NCBI RefSeq assembly: GCF_900169365.1
Contig: NZ_FXZH01000006.1
Span: forward strand, 173,592 to 237,591
Length of the DNA stretch: 64,000 bases
From: Brevibacterium sp. 239c
Lineage (GTDB): Bacteria; Actinomycetota; Actinomycetes; Actinomycetales; Brevibacteriaceae
Reading direction: 5' to 3'
Shown: piece by piece, positions 35,957-45,020 of the stretch
Layout: each line of letters opens with the position of its first letter
Numbering within the stretch: the first letter of the stretch is position 1
The notes under the pieces: generated by a model
Databases searched by the model: none
What the model was told of the DNA's origin: nothing
What the model saw: only the letters and a program-made list of their open reading frames with translations
Position numbers and translations under genes: made by a program

Positions 35957-37924
35957 TCAGTTGAGCGATTCGAAGAATTTCTTCGCCACCGGCACAGCCG
36001 CCTCGGCGCCGAACCCGCCGTCCTCGACGAGGACGGCCACGGCCACGTCGCCCTGATAGCCGGCGAACCAGGAGTGGGTGCGCGGTGGGGTCTCGTCACC
36101 GTATTCGGCGGTGCCGGTCTTGCCATGGACCGGTTCGCCGGGGACGTCCTGCAACGCGCCGGCAGTCCCATCGGTCACGGCACGGCGCATGAGCTTCTGC
36201 ATCGCGGCGACCGCATCGGCATCGATCGCCTGCTCGCTTCTGCCCTTGTCTTCGCTCGTGTCCTTCTCCTTGTTCTTGCCTTTGCCGTCCTCGGAGACCA
36301 CGAGAAGCGGGTTGACCGTGTCGCCCTCGGCCACCGACGCGGCCATCACCGCCACTGCCAGCGGGCTGGAGACGACTTTGCCCTGACCGATCATCTGCGC
36401 CGCATGCGTCACCGCGTCATCATCGCTGGGAACGATCGCCATCTTCGCCCCGGTTCCGAGATCAGCATCGTCCATTCCCAGGCTCGACGCCGCTTTCGCC
36501 ACGTCCTCACCCGAGACCTTCTCTGCGGAGTTGACGAACGCGGTGTTGCAGGATTCGGCGAAGTTGTCTTCGAAGGCCACTTTGCCCAGGACATGGTCTT
36601 CGGCGTTTTTGAAGCTCTTTCCGTCGACCGTTGTCGTCTTCGGGCAGTCGAGAGTCGTCTTCGCATCGACTCCTGATTCCAGCAGAGCCAGGCCCGAGAC
36701 GACCTTGAACACCGACCCGGGCGCGTACTGTCCGGTCAGCGCCCGGTCCCAGCCGGCACCTTTCGGATCTTGGTTGGCCGCAGCGATGATGTGACCGTCG
36801 CTGGGCCGGATCGCAACGAGGGCCGTCGGCTTCTTACCCGTCGCGGCGGCCTTGTCCGCGGCTTCCTGCACCTTGACGTTGAGCGTCGTGGTGATGTTCT
36901 CGCCGTCTTTTTCGGGGAACTCGTGGACGCGGACAGGATCGGCGGCATCGCCGTCGTCGGTGGCTTTGCTCTCGTCGGCGTCTTCGTCGTTCCCGTCATC
37001 GCGGTCCGCAATGTAGATCGCTTCGCTGCCCGGTCCGGTCAGCTGCTCATCGAAGGACTTCTGCAGTCCGCTTTTGCCTACAACGGATTCACCGGTGAGT
37101 TTTCCATCAGAGGCCTCGACCTCCTCGGCGCTTGCGGCACCGGCCGTTCCCAGCGTCGGGCCGGCGAAGCCCTTCTTTCGGCTCAGCGGCTGAGTGTGCG
37201 TTTTGAACACGGTGCCGGGCAGGGAGTGGATCGAGTCCTTGACCTTCTTGTAGTCGCCCTCACGCAAAGTGATGACAGGAACGAACTGATCGGGCTCAGC
37301 CTTGTCGACGCGTTCCTTCAGCGATTTCAGGTCGATGTCGAGTTCGTCCTTGAGAGCAGTGAGGGTGTCATCGTCGTCCTCAGCTTCGTCGAGTTTGGCG
37401 GGGTGGATGCCGATGTCGACGACGGGGCCCTCGGCCATCAGCTCTTCGTCGTCCTCGCCGAGGATTGCCCCGCGCCGCCCGGGGGTCTTCTGCGAGACGA
37501 GGACCTGGCCGTCTTCGAGGTCAGGGTGCAGCACCGTGGGGGTGAGTTCCGCGGACCAGAGCAGACCCTTCTTGTGCAGGGGAAGTTCGGAGGTGTACTC
37601 CCAAGGTTCATCGTCCTGGTTCGTCCAGGTCCACTTCAGTTTCGCGACCATGCCATCACCGTGTGCCTCTGTGCCTGCGAACTTCACCGAGCGTTTCTTC
37701 ATGCTCTGGTCGAGAGTCGCGAGGATCAGATCATGCAGCTTCTTCGCCGTCTTCTTGTCTGACCAGGCGTTCGATTCGATGGTTCCGCTGTTCAGATCGG
37801 CGGCGGCATCTTCCGCCGCTGTCTCCGCTTGGAGCGGCAACGTGAAGAAGGCGAAGGCGCCGGCACCGGCCAGCAGCACGACGACGAGGGCGATGGCCAG
37901 CCATGTCTTGGACTTCTTTGTCAT
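35957..37924 (-). CDS. class B penicillin-binding protein with NTF2-like (MecA_N) domain
   Basis: The 655-residue membrane-anchored transpeptidase has one N-terminal helix (5-27), an NTF2-like/MecA_N region (about 30-150), a dimerisation domain and the transpeptidase domain. The active-site motifs are SVFK (404-407), SCN (458-460) and KTG (602-604). An acidic Lys/Asp-rich insertion lies near 545-565. It cross-links peptidoglycan outside the membrane. The architecture resembles low-affinity PBPs (PBP2a/PBP3 type); beta-lactam affinity cannot be told from the sequence. Confidence 0.9.
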   Translation of the reverse strand: MTKKSKTWLAIALVVVLLAGAGAFAFFTLPLQAETAAEDAAADLNSGTIESNAWSDKKTAKKLHDLILATLDQSMKKRSVKFAGTEAHGDGMVAKLKWTWTNQDDEPWEYTSELPLHKKGLLWSAELTPTVLHPDLEDGQVLVSQKTPGRRGAILGEDDEELMAEGPVVDIGIHPAKLDEAEDDDDTLTALKDELDIDLKSLKERVDKAEPDQFVPVITLREGDYKKVKDSIHSLPGTVFKTHTQPLSRKKGFAGPTLGTAGAASAEEVEASDGKLTGESVVGKSGLQKSFDEQLTGPGSEAIYIADRDDGNDEDADESKATDDGDAADPVRVHEFPEKDGENITTTLNVKVQEAADKAAATGKKPTALVAIRPSDGHIIAAANQDPKGAGWDRALTGQYAPGSVFKVVSGLALLESGVDAKTTLDCPKTTTVDGKSFKNAEDHVLGKVAFEDNFAESCNTAFVNSAEKVSGEDVAKAASSLGMDDADLGTGAKMAIVPSDDDAVTHAAQMIGQGKVVSSPLAVAVMAASVAEGDTVNPLLVVSEDGKGKNKEKDTSEDKGRSEQAIDADAVAAMQKLMRRAVTDGTAGALQDVPGEPVHGKTGTAEYGDETPPRTHSWFAGYQGDVAVAVLVEDGGFGAEAAVPVAKKFFESLN

Positions 37925-38066
37925 AGGTCAATCATCAATGCAGTCAGCAGGGAAGTCCACTTGTCGACTGAGTTCGCTGATAAGGGGAAGGAGGCCGGGG
38001 GTTCGTCAGTCGCGGCTTGGAACCGCCGGGCATTGTGGGGATGGAGCCCGGGTATCGAGGGGTGGT

Positions 38067-38801
38067 TCAGGCGTCGTCGGTGACGACGGTGTATTCGAGC
38101 ACCGGACGCCCGGCTGCCCCATACCGGGGGCGGCGAGCGAGCATGCCGGCGTCGGCCATGGCCTCTAAGTACCGTCGTGCGGTCACTCGCGAGACTCCGA
38201 GACCAACGGCGACCTCGGCGGCGGACTGTCCGGGTTGGTCGCCGAGGACGGACTTCACTTCGGTCTGCACCGCATCCGGGACACCCTTGGCGGTAGCGGC
38301 CACCGTGTGGGTGCGCAGTGCAGCGATCGCGGTGTCGACGTCGGTCTGCGTGACCTCGCCTTCGCTGCTGTCCCCGCCGAGGCTGTCGCGGAAGGAGGAG
38401 TAAGCCTCGAGTTTGGATTTGAACACGGGGAAGGTGAACGGTTTGATGATGTATTGGGCGACGCCGTAGGACAGCGCCTCCTGCACGATCTGCATGTCCC
38501 GGGCGGCGGTGACTGCGATGATGTCGACATCGACGCGGTGACCGCGGATGGCTCGGCAGACCTGCAGTCCGTGGCCGTCGGGAAGGTTCATGTCGAGGAG
38601 GACCAGGTTGATGCAGTCCGCGTCGAGACCATAGATCTTTCCGGTCAGAGCAGCCATCGCCTGAGTGGCATTCTTCGCTACACCGGCCAGGTGATAGCCG
38701 TCGATGCGGTCGATGTACTTTGCGTGGGCCCGGGCAGCGACTGCCTCGTCCTCAACCACGAGCACACCGATGCTCGACTCAGGGGTAGTTGTATCTGACA
38801 T
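38067..38801 (-). CDS. CitB/DcuR-type response regulator
   Basis: The 244-residue regulator has a receiver domain (about 12-135) with phospho-Asp in LLDMNLPDGHG and the Lys in YIIKPF, and a C-terminal helix-turn-helix (AAEVAVGLGVSRVTARRYLEAMADAG) of the CitB family, which controls genes for citrate or C4-dicarboxylate uptake. Its likely partner is the CitA-type kinase that begins at 42500. The two genes are on one strand but separated by a thiolase gene with its own terminator. Confidence 0.9.
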   Translation of the reverse strand: MSDTTTPESSIGVLVVEDEAVAARAHAKYIDRIDGYHLAGVAKNATQAMAALTGKIYGLDADCINLVLLDMNLPDGHGLQVCRAIRGHRVDVDIIAVTAARDMQIVQEALSYGVAQYIIKPFTFPVFKSKLEAYSSFRDSLGGDSSEGEVTQTDVDTAIAALRTHTVAATAKGVPDAVQTEVKSVLGDQPGQSAAEVAVGLGVSRVTARRYLEAMADAGMLARRPRYGAAGRPVLEYTVVTDDA

Positions 38802-38982
38802 GCCGCCAGTCTAGCGTTCGTCGTTGCGGGCCTGCCGTGGTTCGTGTTACAGCCTCGGCACATCCATGACACAGGATTGGAACGCCGGGGCGCTGCTGGG
38901 CCGGTCAGCAACCGACAGCCTGGCCTGCCGCCGGGCTTTCCCATCTTCCTGGTCAGCAGAGCATGCGCGTTTACGGGGATTC

Positions 38983-39035
38983 GGCGGGAACAGAACCTTG
39001 ATTTTCGTGCGTAAGATCGGGGTTCTGTTCCCGCC
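38983..39035 (-). terminator. terminator of the thiolase gene
   Basis: Perfect 15-base arms GGCGGGAACAGAACC and GGTTCTGTTCCCGCC enclose a 23-base loop that can pair further with G-T pairs. It lies just after the thiolase stop and before the response-regulator gene, so it should separate the two transcription units. Confidence 0.75.
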
Positions 39036-39065
39036 AAATCATGCGCGGCGTTCAGGCGCGAGGCC

Positions 39066-40283
39066 TCAGGCGCGCTCGAAGATTGCGGCGATGCCCTGTC
39101 CTCCGCCGATGCACATGGTCTCGAGTCCGTAGCGAGCGTCGCGGCGGTCCATTTCGCGCAGCAGGGTTGCCAAGATCCGACCACCGGTGGCGCCGACCGG
39201 GTGACCCAGGGAGATTCCAGAGCCGTTGACGTTGAGGCGATCGAAGTCGTCTTTGCCGAAGCCCCATTCGCGGGTCACGGACAGCGCCTGAGCGGCGAAG
39301 GCCTCGTTGAGTTCGATGAGGTCGATGTCAGCCAGGCTCAGCCCGGCCTTTTCGAGGGCCTTCGTGGTGGCCGGGACAGGGCCGATGCCCATGGTCTTCG
39401 GCGGTACTCCGGCCACGGCCCAGCTGACCAGGCGGCCCAGCGGCTTCATCCCCTGCGCCTCGGCCGCTGCGCGGGTGGTGACGATGCTTGCGGCAGCTCC
39501 GTCGTTCTGGCCCGAAGCATTGCCTGCGGTCACGGTTGCCTGGTCATCGTCCTTGCCCAGGATGGGGCGCAGTTTGGCAAGCTTGTCGATGCTGGTGTCG
39601 GGACGGATGTGCTCATCGGCGTCGATCTGGTGTTCGGCGACCTTCCGAGTGGCGGGGATCGTCACCGGCACGATCTCTTCGGCGAAGCGTCCATCCTCAG
39701 CGGCCGCGGCAGCACGCTGGTGTGAGTTGAAGGCGAGTTCGTCCTGCTCGTCGCGGCCGATCGAGTATTCGCGGCGCAGGTTCTCAGCGGTCTCGAGCAT
39801 TCCACCGGGAACTGGGTAGTTCTTACCGCCCGGAGTGACGCGGCCACGGCCCAGCGAGTCGGTGAATTCGGCGCTGCCGCCGCGCACTCCCCAGCGAATG
39901 GTGTCGTTGTAGAAGGGCGCGTGGGACATCGATTCGACACCACCGGCGATGACGAAGTCTCCGTTGCCGGAGCCGACGACCATTGCTGCGTCGATGACTG
40001 CCTGCAGTCCGGAGCCGCAGCGGCGGTCGACCTGCTTGCCGGGCACCGTCACGGGCAGGCCCGCGTCGAGCGCGGTGACACGGCCGATGCAGGGTGCCTC
40101 GGAGGTGGAGTAGCCCTGGCCCATGACGACGTCGGCGACGAGTTCCGGGTTGAGTCCGGTCCTGGCGATGAGCTCACGGACGACGGTGGCGGAGAGTTCG
40201 TGGGCGGGGATGTCGCGGAACTGTCCTCCGAAACCTCCGATCGCAGTACGCAGCGGTTCACAAACGACGATGTCCTGATCCAT
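39066..40283 (-). CDS. acetyl-CoA C-acyltransferase (thiolase)
   Basis: The 405-residue enzyme cleaves or condenses 3-oxoacyl-CoA. The nucleophile Cys 89 lies in DRRCGSGLQA, the His in LNEAFAAQ...GHPVGATGGR and the second Cys in CIGGGQGIA. The sequence suits a degradative thiolase of beta-oxidation or the acetoacetyl-CoA step, consistent with the acyl-CoA ligase and MaoC genes in the window. It lies between the CitB-type regulator and its likely kinase. Confidence 0.9.
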   Translation of the reverse strand: MDQDIVVCEPLRTAIGGFGGQFRDIPAHELSATVVRELIARTGLNPELVADVVMGQGYSTSEAPCIGRVTALDAGLPVTVPGKQVDRRCGSGLQAVIDAAMVVGSGNGDFVIAGGVESMSHAPFYNDTIRWGVRGGSAEFTDSLGRGRVTPGGKNYPVPGGMLETAENLRREYSIGRDEQDELAFNSHQRAAAAAEDGRFAEEIVPVTIPATRKVAEHQIDADEHIRPDTSIDKLAKLRPILGKDDDQATVTAGNASGQNDGAAASIVTTRAAAEAQGMKPLGRLVSWAVAGVPPKTMGIGPVPATTKALEKAGLSLADIDLIELNEAFAAQALSVTREWGFGKDDFDRLNVNGSGISLGHPVGATGGRILATLLREMDRRDARYGLETMCIGGGQGIAAIFERA

Positions 40284-40436
40284 GGTTCCTCCACTCGATT
40301 TCGCTTCGGCCGATGGCCCTTGTCCACCAGACCGGCATTCTTCTTCAGCCTAGGCCGGATCCACGAGATGGGGCGGAGAAGTTTCATTCATTGGGACGTC
40401 GCGCAGCCGAATCAGTCGCCCGCCTGGGCAGCCGGG

Positions 40437-42500
40437 TCAGTCGCGGTCGTCGCCAACGATCCGGATCGGCCCGGCGGGTGGGTTCCCAGATGGCTGGTTC
40501 GATGACGATGTTCCTGCTGAGGCGCGCCCGGAAGTCTGGCCGAGCGCACCGGGGTCGACGTATTGGTTGTCGGGCAGCCACACCGTGAGCACAGCGCCCT
40601 GGAATTCATCGCAGTCCTCACCGCGGCCCTGCACGTCGACGGCCCCGCCGAGGCGACGGATCGCCTGGACGACCAGAGACAGCCCGACCCCTCGGGTGCC
40701 GGTTTCCTGCCGGCCGAGTCCCTTGTCGATCTCGACGCCGTCGTGCTTGGTCGACCATCCCCGTTCGAAGATCGCGTCGACATAATCCTCGTCGATGCCC
40801 GGGCCGTCGTCGCTGACCTCGATAGTGAAGCCGCCGGCACCGCCCGCTCCGCTCAGGACCACATGCACCCGCTTGTTCTCCGGCAGCACGTCCCGTCTGC
40901 TCAGGGCATCGAAGGCGTTGTCGATGAGGTTACCGAGGATGGTCGCCAGGTCACGATCATCCCCGGCGAGGCGGCCCGAGAGTCCCGCCGTATCGACCGT
41001 CATGTCGATGCCCGCCTCGGCGGCCTGGGCGATCTTCGACAGCAGCAGTGCAGAGAGCACAGGGTGGTCGAAGCTCATCTGACCGTCGCCGGTGACCCGG
41101 TTGAGGTCATCGAGATCCTTAGCCGCGAAGTCGATCGCCTCGTCGACATGCCCGGTCTCCAGCAGGGACACGACCATGTGGAGTCGGTTGGCGTATTCGT
41201 GGGTCTGTGCGCGCAGGGAGTCTGAGAATGACCGTACGGAGACGAGCTCACCGGAGAGTTCGGCGAGCTCGGTGTGGTCGCGCATCGTCACGACCCAGGT
41301 GTCGCTGGCGGCATCGGTGGGCTGCTGGTTGACGACGAGCACCCGGTCGTCGGTGTAGTGGATCTCGTCGCGGGCCCAGCGGCCGGACGAGAGCAGATCG
41401 ATGAGGGCGTCGGGCAGATCGAGGTCGTGCAGTGCGATGCCGCCGACCGGTGAGGTCGCTCGGACGGGATCGTCATCGGCGGCGATCTGCTCGTCCGCCG
41501 AGGCTCTGCCAGCTGACCCTTCGTCAGCTGGCCCTTCGCCCGCGGTGCCTTCCCCCGTGGAACCTCCGCCTGCGGCGGGCAGGCCGAGGAGTTCGCGCGC
41601 ATCGGCATTGATGAGGACGATGCCCGTCGACCGGTCGACAAGCAGAAGCCCCTCCGAAACTGCCTTGAGCACCGAGGAGTAGAACTCGAGCATGCTGCGC
41701 AGTTCGGTGGCGCCGTAGTCGCCGGTGACTCGGCGCAGGCCTCTGGAGGTCGCCCAGGAGGCGGCGATACCCAGGACCAACGTGGTGATGGCGATGCCGA
41801 TGAGCCAGTTGCTCTGCGCCAAGAAGCCTTCTCGCACGGAGTCCGCTGAGTTGCCGACGATGACCGCCCCAACGACGGTGTTGGGACCGACATCATCGAC
41901 GCCGAGGTGTTTCGCGAAGACCGGACTGATGACGTACATCGTGCCCCCGCCGGGGCCGCCGTCGTCGAGGAAGCGGACTATGGACTGCCCCTCAGAGACT
42001 CGCGAACCGTCGACGGCCATCGAGAGCTGATCGATCGAGTCTTCGGGCACATCCCCCGAGTTCGCGGACACGATCTTCTCTTCGTTGCGATCCTGCCGAT
42101 TCGACGAACCCAACGACGGCGGGGTGACCAGGTAGTCAATGGGGACGACGGCTGCCACATCGAAGTCATATTCGCTCACGACATTGTCGAGCATCTTCTT
42201 GACGTTGTCATGCGATTCCTCGTCGATGAAGTCGGCCGGACTTGTCTTACCGGTCCCGACGAGGCTCAGCGAGATCGACATGTTGTCCGCCGCGGAGCGC
42301 AGCAGATCCTGTTCCCGCTTCTGGTTCAGCTGGGAGAGCTGGATGTAGAGGAGGCTCGTGGTCAGCACCATGATGCCCACGAGCATGATCGAGTTCGCGA
42401 ACATGATGCGCCCGGCCACACCGAACTTCATGCGTCGGCTCACACGTGCCACCGGTCTCGTCAGTCCTCCTGACTTTTTGGCACGCTGGTCCTTGGGCAT
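40437..42500 (-). CDS. CitA/DcuS-type sensor histidine kinase
   Basis: The 687-residue kinase has two transmembrane helices (about 35-57 and 235-255) bracketing an extracellular PAS-like sensor domain, then a cytosolic PAS (EGLLLVDRSTGIVLINADAREL) and the kinase core. The phospho-acceptor His lies in LRAQTHEYANRLH, typical of CitA/DcuS. The N box is NLIDNAFDAL, and G boxes DDGPGI and GVGLSL follow. A Gly/Glu/Ala repeat insertion sits after the cytosolic PAS core. The start is uncertain; GTG at 42464 or ATG at 42431 are alternatives. The ligand is probably a di- or tricarboxylate, by family. Confidence 0.88.
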   Translation of the reverse strand: MPKDQRAKKSGGLTRPVARVSRRMKFGVAGRIMFANSIMLVGIMVLTTSLLYIQLSQLNQKREQDLLRSAADNMSISLSLVGTGKTSPADFIDEESHDNVKKMLDNVVSEYDFDVAAVVPIDYLVTPPSLGSSNRQDRNEEKIVSANSGDVPEDSIDQLSMAVDGSRVSEGQSIVRFLDDGGPGGGTMYVISPVFAKHLGVDDVGPNTVVGAVIVGNSADSVREGFLAQSNWLIGIAITTLVLGIAASWATSRGLRRVTGDYGATELRSMLEFYSSVLKAVSEGLLLVDRSTGIVLINADARELLGLPAAGGGSTGEGTAGEGPADEGSAGRASADEQIAADDDPVRATSPVGGIALHDLDLPDALIDLLSSGRWARDEIHYTDDRVLVVNQQPTDAASDTWVVTMRDHTELAELSGELVSVRSFSDSLRAQTHEYANRLHMVVSLLETGHVDEAIDFAAKDLDDLNRVTGDGQMSFDHPVLSALLLSKIAQAAEAGIDMTVDTAGLSGRLAGDDRDLATILGNLIDNAFDALSRRDVLPENKRVHVVLSGAGGAGGFTIEVSDDGPGIDEDYVDAIFERGWSTKHDGVEIDKGLGRQETGTRGVGLSLVVQAIRRLGGAVDVQGRGEDCDEFQGAVLTVWLPDNQYVDPGALGQTSGRASAGTSSSNQPSGNPPAGPIRIVGDDRD

Positions 42501-42570
42501 GGGTCCATTCTGCCACCCGCCGTGTCCGTTCCCAGGTCTGCCTGGCGCGAGATTCCCAGACGCGGTTCGG

Positions 42571-44343
42571 TCAGATTCCGAGGCTGATGGGCCCGGCAGG
42601 GACGGCGGAGCACACGAGCACCTCGTCGGCGGCGATCCGCGCGGCCGGTTCGACCGGATAGATGACCGACCCGGCAGCCAAGGACACGGCGCAGGTCCCA
42701 CAGGAGCCGCCTCGGCAGGAGTTATCGGCCTGCAGCCCACGGGCCTCCAAGGCCTCGAGCAGAGTTCCCTGCTGCGGTTCCCAGACGAAGCTCGTGCCCG
42801 AATTCTCCAGGGTCACCTCGGCGGGCGGGCATGCGGCGATGGCCTCGCTCATGCCGGTGTTCGGAGACGCGAAGATCTCCTGGTGCACGGCCGGAACTCC
42901 GGCCTCGACGCTGGCCTCGAGCACCGCTCGGGTGAAGTCGACCGGCCCGCAGACCATGACGTTGTCGCATCCTGCCAGCCAGTCGACGAGCTCGGCGTGG
43001 CCTGGCCTGCCGTGGCTTGCGGTGTCGCGGTGGTGGGCCTCGACCGGGATCTGCCGTGATTGGGCACGCTTCTGCAGGCGGTCCCAGAGGCAGGCCGTCC
43101 GGTGGTCGCGGTCGACGTGGAAGAGTTTGATCTTCTCGGTGCCCGACAGCTCGGCCCCGCGCATCAGTCCGAGGCTCGGTGTGATGCCGATGCCCGCTGT
43201 GACCAGCGCGGTCGTGCCCCCGAAGACGCGGCTCGCGGTCATCGTTCCGTGCGGCCCGGAGGCCAGGATGGATTGCCCGGCGGAGAGTTCGGCGACCGCG
43301 CGAGAGCCCTTGCCCTGGGTGCGCACCGCGATCGACACGACGTCGTCGGAGACGTCCGTGATCGTATAGGTTCGCCAGAACGGCTCGCCGAGTTCGAGGT
43401 GAACGCGAAGGTTGGTGCCGGGTTCGTCGAATTCGCGGATCCAGCCCTGGTCATCGCGCAGGGAGACCTCGACGATGTCATTGCAGATCTGCTGGCTGCC
43501 CAGCACGGTCATGAAGCGCGGGGTGCGTGCGGTCTTGACGAGTTCACGTGGAGCGTCACCCTCGATCTCGATCTGATCACCGGTGCTGACCAGGCCTGAT
43601 TCGAGGATTCTTCCGTAGACTCCGCAGTGCAGATGCCCGCATGCCGAGGCCATAACCCGGGGGACATTGACATCGACGGCGGTGGTGGCCGGGTTGACGG
43701 TGGTCGCCGGGCAGCGTTCGATCGCCTGGGTGATGGCCAAGCGCACCCCGCCGAGACGCACGATCTTGCCGATGAGTGCGAACTCCTCGAAGGGGGCGAG
43801 TCCGTCGAGGAGCACATTGCCGCGGAAGCGCAACGGGTCCAGTTCGGTTTCATCAGGCCCCAGGGCAGCCTGTCCGTCGGCGGTGTGGGAGATTGCCGTG
43901 ACCGTGGCCGGGTTGATGATCGAGACGCCGGAAGCCTGCGAGTCGAACATGCCCTGGTTCGCGACCCTCAGTGCGCGCGGGAAGCCACCCTGAGGGGGTA
44001 TGCGTGCAGAGAGGAATTCCGCCGAGGTGGCCCTTGAGTCCCGGTCACCCGTGCGGAACCTCGTGGACTCGTTCGTCGGTGACGTCAGTGTCACCGTCGC
44101 GGACTCAGCAGCCGCCTCGGCGAGGTCGATGGCCACCTGCCACTTCTGCAGATCGGTGTCGTTCTTCAGAACTGTGAACGCTGAGTACCGGTGCCAGCTG
44201 TCGTCGGGAACGTCGAGGCTGCCGTTGGTGAACGCTGCGACGCGGTCACCGAGGATGCCGCGGCCGGTGCGCACATCCGCTTCGGAGATCTCCTCGGCCG
44301 GGAATCCTTTGACCGGGAATCGGAATAGTCTGGCAACGCGCAT
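42571..44343 (-). CDS. MOSC - flavin reductase - 2Fe-2S ferredoxin fusion
   Basis: This 590-residue three-part protein has an N-terminal MOSC beta-barrel and MOSC domain (about 1-250; candidate ligand Cys in IERCPATTVN), an FNR-like domain binding flavin (RTYTI) and NAD(P) (TAGIGITPSLGLMRGA), and a C-terminal plant-type 2Fe-2S domain (C-x4-C-x2-C in CRGGSCGTC plus a last Cys in LVCSAVP). This is an electron chain from NAD(P)H to a probable molybdenum cofactor site, as in YiiM/mARC-like N-hydroxyl reduction systems. It diverges from csoR, with the copper operator in between. The substrate is unknown. Confidence 0.85.
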   Translation of the reverse strand: MRVARLFRFPVKGFPAEEISEADVRTGRGILGDRVAAFTNGSLDVPDDSWHRYSAFTVLKNDTDLQKWQVAIDLAEAAAESATVTLTSPTNESTRFRTGDRDSRATSAEFLSARIPPQGGFPRALRVANQGMFDSQASGVSIINPATVTAISHTADGQAALGPDETELDPLRFRGNVLLDGLAPFEEFALIGKIVRLGGVRLAITQAIERCPATTVNPATTAVDVNVPRVMASACGHLHCGVYGRILESGLVSTGDQIEIEGDAPRELVKTARTPRFMTVLGSQQICNDIVEVSLRDDQGWIREFDEPGTNLRVHLELGEPFWRTYTITDVSDDVVSIAVRTQGKGSRAVAELSAGQSILASGPHGTMTASRVFGGTTALVTAGIGITPSLGLMRGAELSGTEKIKLFHVDRDHRTACLWDRLQKRAQSRQIPVEAHHRDTASHGRPGHAELVDWLAGCDNVMVCGPVDFTRAVLEASVEAGVPAVHQEIFASPNTGMSEAIAACPPAEVTLENSGTSFVWEPQQGTLLEALEARGLQADNSCRGGSCGTCAVSLAAGSVIYPVEPAARIAADEVLVCSAVPAGPISLGI

Positions 44344-44428
44344 GATTCGATTGTAAGAGCTTGGTAACACGGGATGCCCACGGTGAGACCAATCGCACAC
44401 TCACAGGAGCAGCACTCACCACTTGACC

Positions 44429-44447
44429 TATACCCTAAGGGGGTATA
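44429..44447. promoter_or_regulatory. CsoR operator
   Basis: TATACCCTAAGGGGGTATA is an inverted repeat of the GC-centred, TATA-flanked form known for CsoR sites. It ends 10 bases before the csoR start and 86 bases from the divergent MOSC gene. Cu(I) binding to CsoR would release it. Confidence 0.85.
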
Positions 44448-44457
44448 CAGTATCGTC

Positions 44458-44751
44458 ATGACTGAGCAACATGGATACACCCCGCAGAAGGACGCCCTTG
44501 CGAAGCGGATGAAGCGGATCGAAGGTCAGGTCCGTGGGATCGGAAGGATGATCGATGACGACAAGTACTGCATCGACATCCTGACCCAAGTCTCCGCAGC
44601 AACGGCCGCGCTGCACGCGGTCTCCATCAACCTCTTAGAAGAGCACATCGCTCACTGCGTGGTCGACGCCGCCTCCTCTGGAGATGACGACGCCGCCCGC
44701 AAGAAGATCGAAGAGGCTTCAGCCGCTATTGCCCGGCTCATCAAGAGCTGA
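44458..44751 (+). CDS. csoR: copper-sensing repressor CsoR
   Basis: The 97-residue, all-helical repressor carries the Cu(I) ligand set of CsoR: Cys 38, His 63 and Cys 67 (KYC...EEHIAHC). The basic first helix KRMKRIEGQVRGIGRM is typical. The start at 44458 was chosen because the family begins there and the operator lies immediately upstream. It is the first gene of csoR-copZ-copA and regulates itself. The C-H-C set distinguishes it from RcnR- and FrmR-type relatives. Confidence 0.95.
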   Translation: MTEQHGYTPQKDALAKRMKRIEGQVRGIGRMIDDDKYCIDILTQVSAATAALHAVSINLLEEHIAHCVVDAASSGDDDAARKKIEEASAAIARLIKS

Positions 44752-44807
44752 GTGCAGCATCACCGGCACACCTGCAGGTGATGACACGCGAAGACAGGAG
44801 ACACATC

Positions 44808-45020
44808 GTGACTACCACCACCATCATCGTCAACGGAATGACCTGCGGCCACTGCGTGAGCTCCGTGGAGGAAGAGCTCGGAGCACTGCCCGGAGTCACC
44901 GAGGTCAACGTCGAGCTCAATGCCGGCGGAGACTCCCCCGTGACCATCACCTCCGAAAGGGAACTCGACGACGCTGCGATCGGTGCGGCCGTCGACGAAG
45001 CCGGCTATGAGGTGAAGTGA
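44808..45020 (+). CDS. copZ: copper chaperone CopZ (HMA domain)
   Basis: The 70-residue single HMA domain has the metal motif MTCGHC. It starts with GTG after GGAG. It would carry Cu(I) to CopA, whose gene overlaps its stop. Length and fold are standard. Confidence 0.93.
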   Translation: MTTTTIIVNGMTCGHCVSSVEEELGALPGVTEVNVELNAGGDSPVTITSERELDDAAIGAAVDEAGYEVK

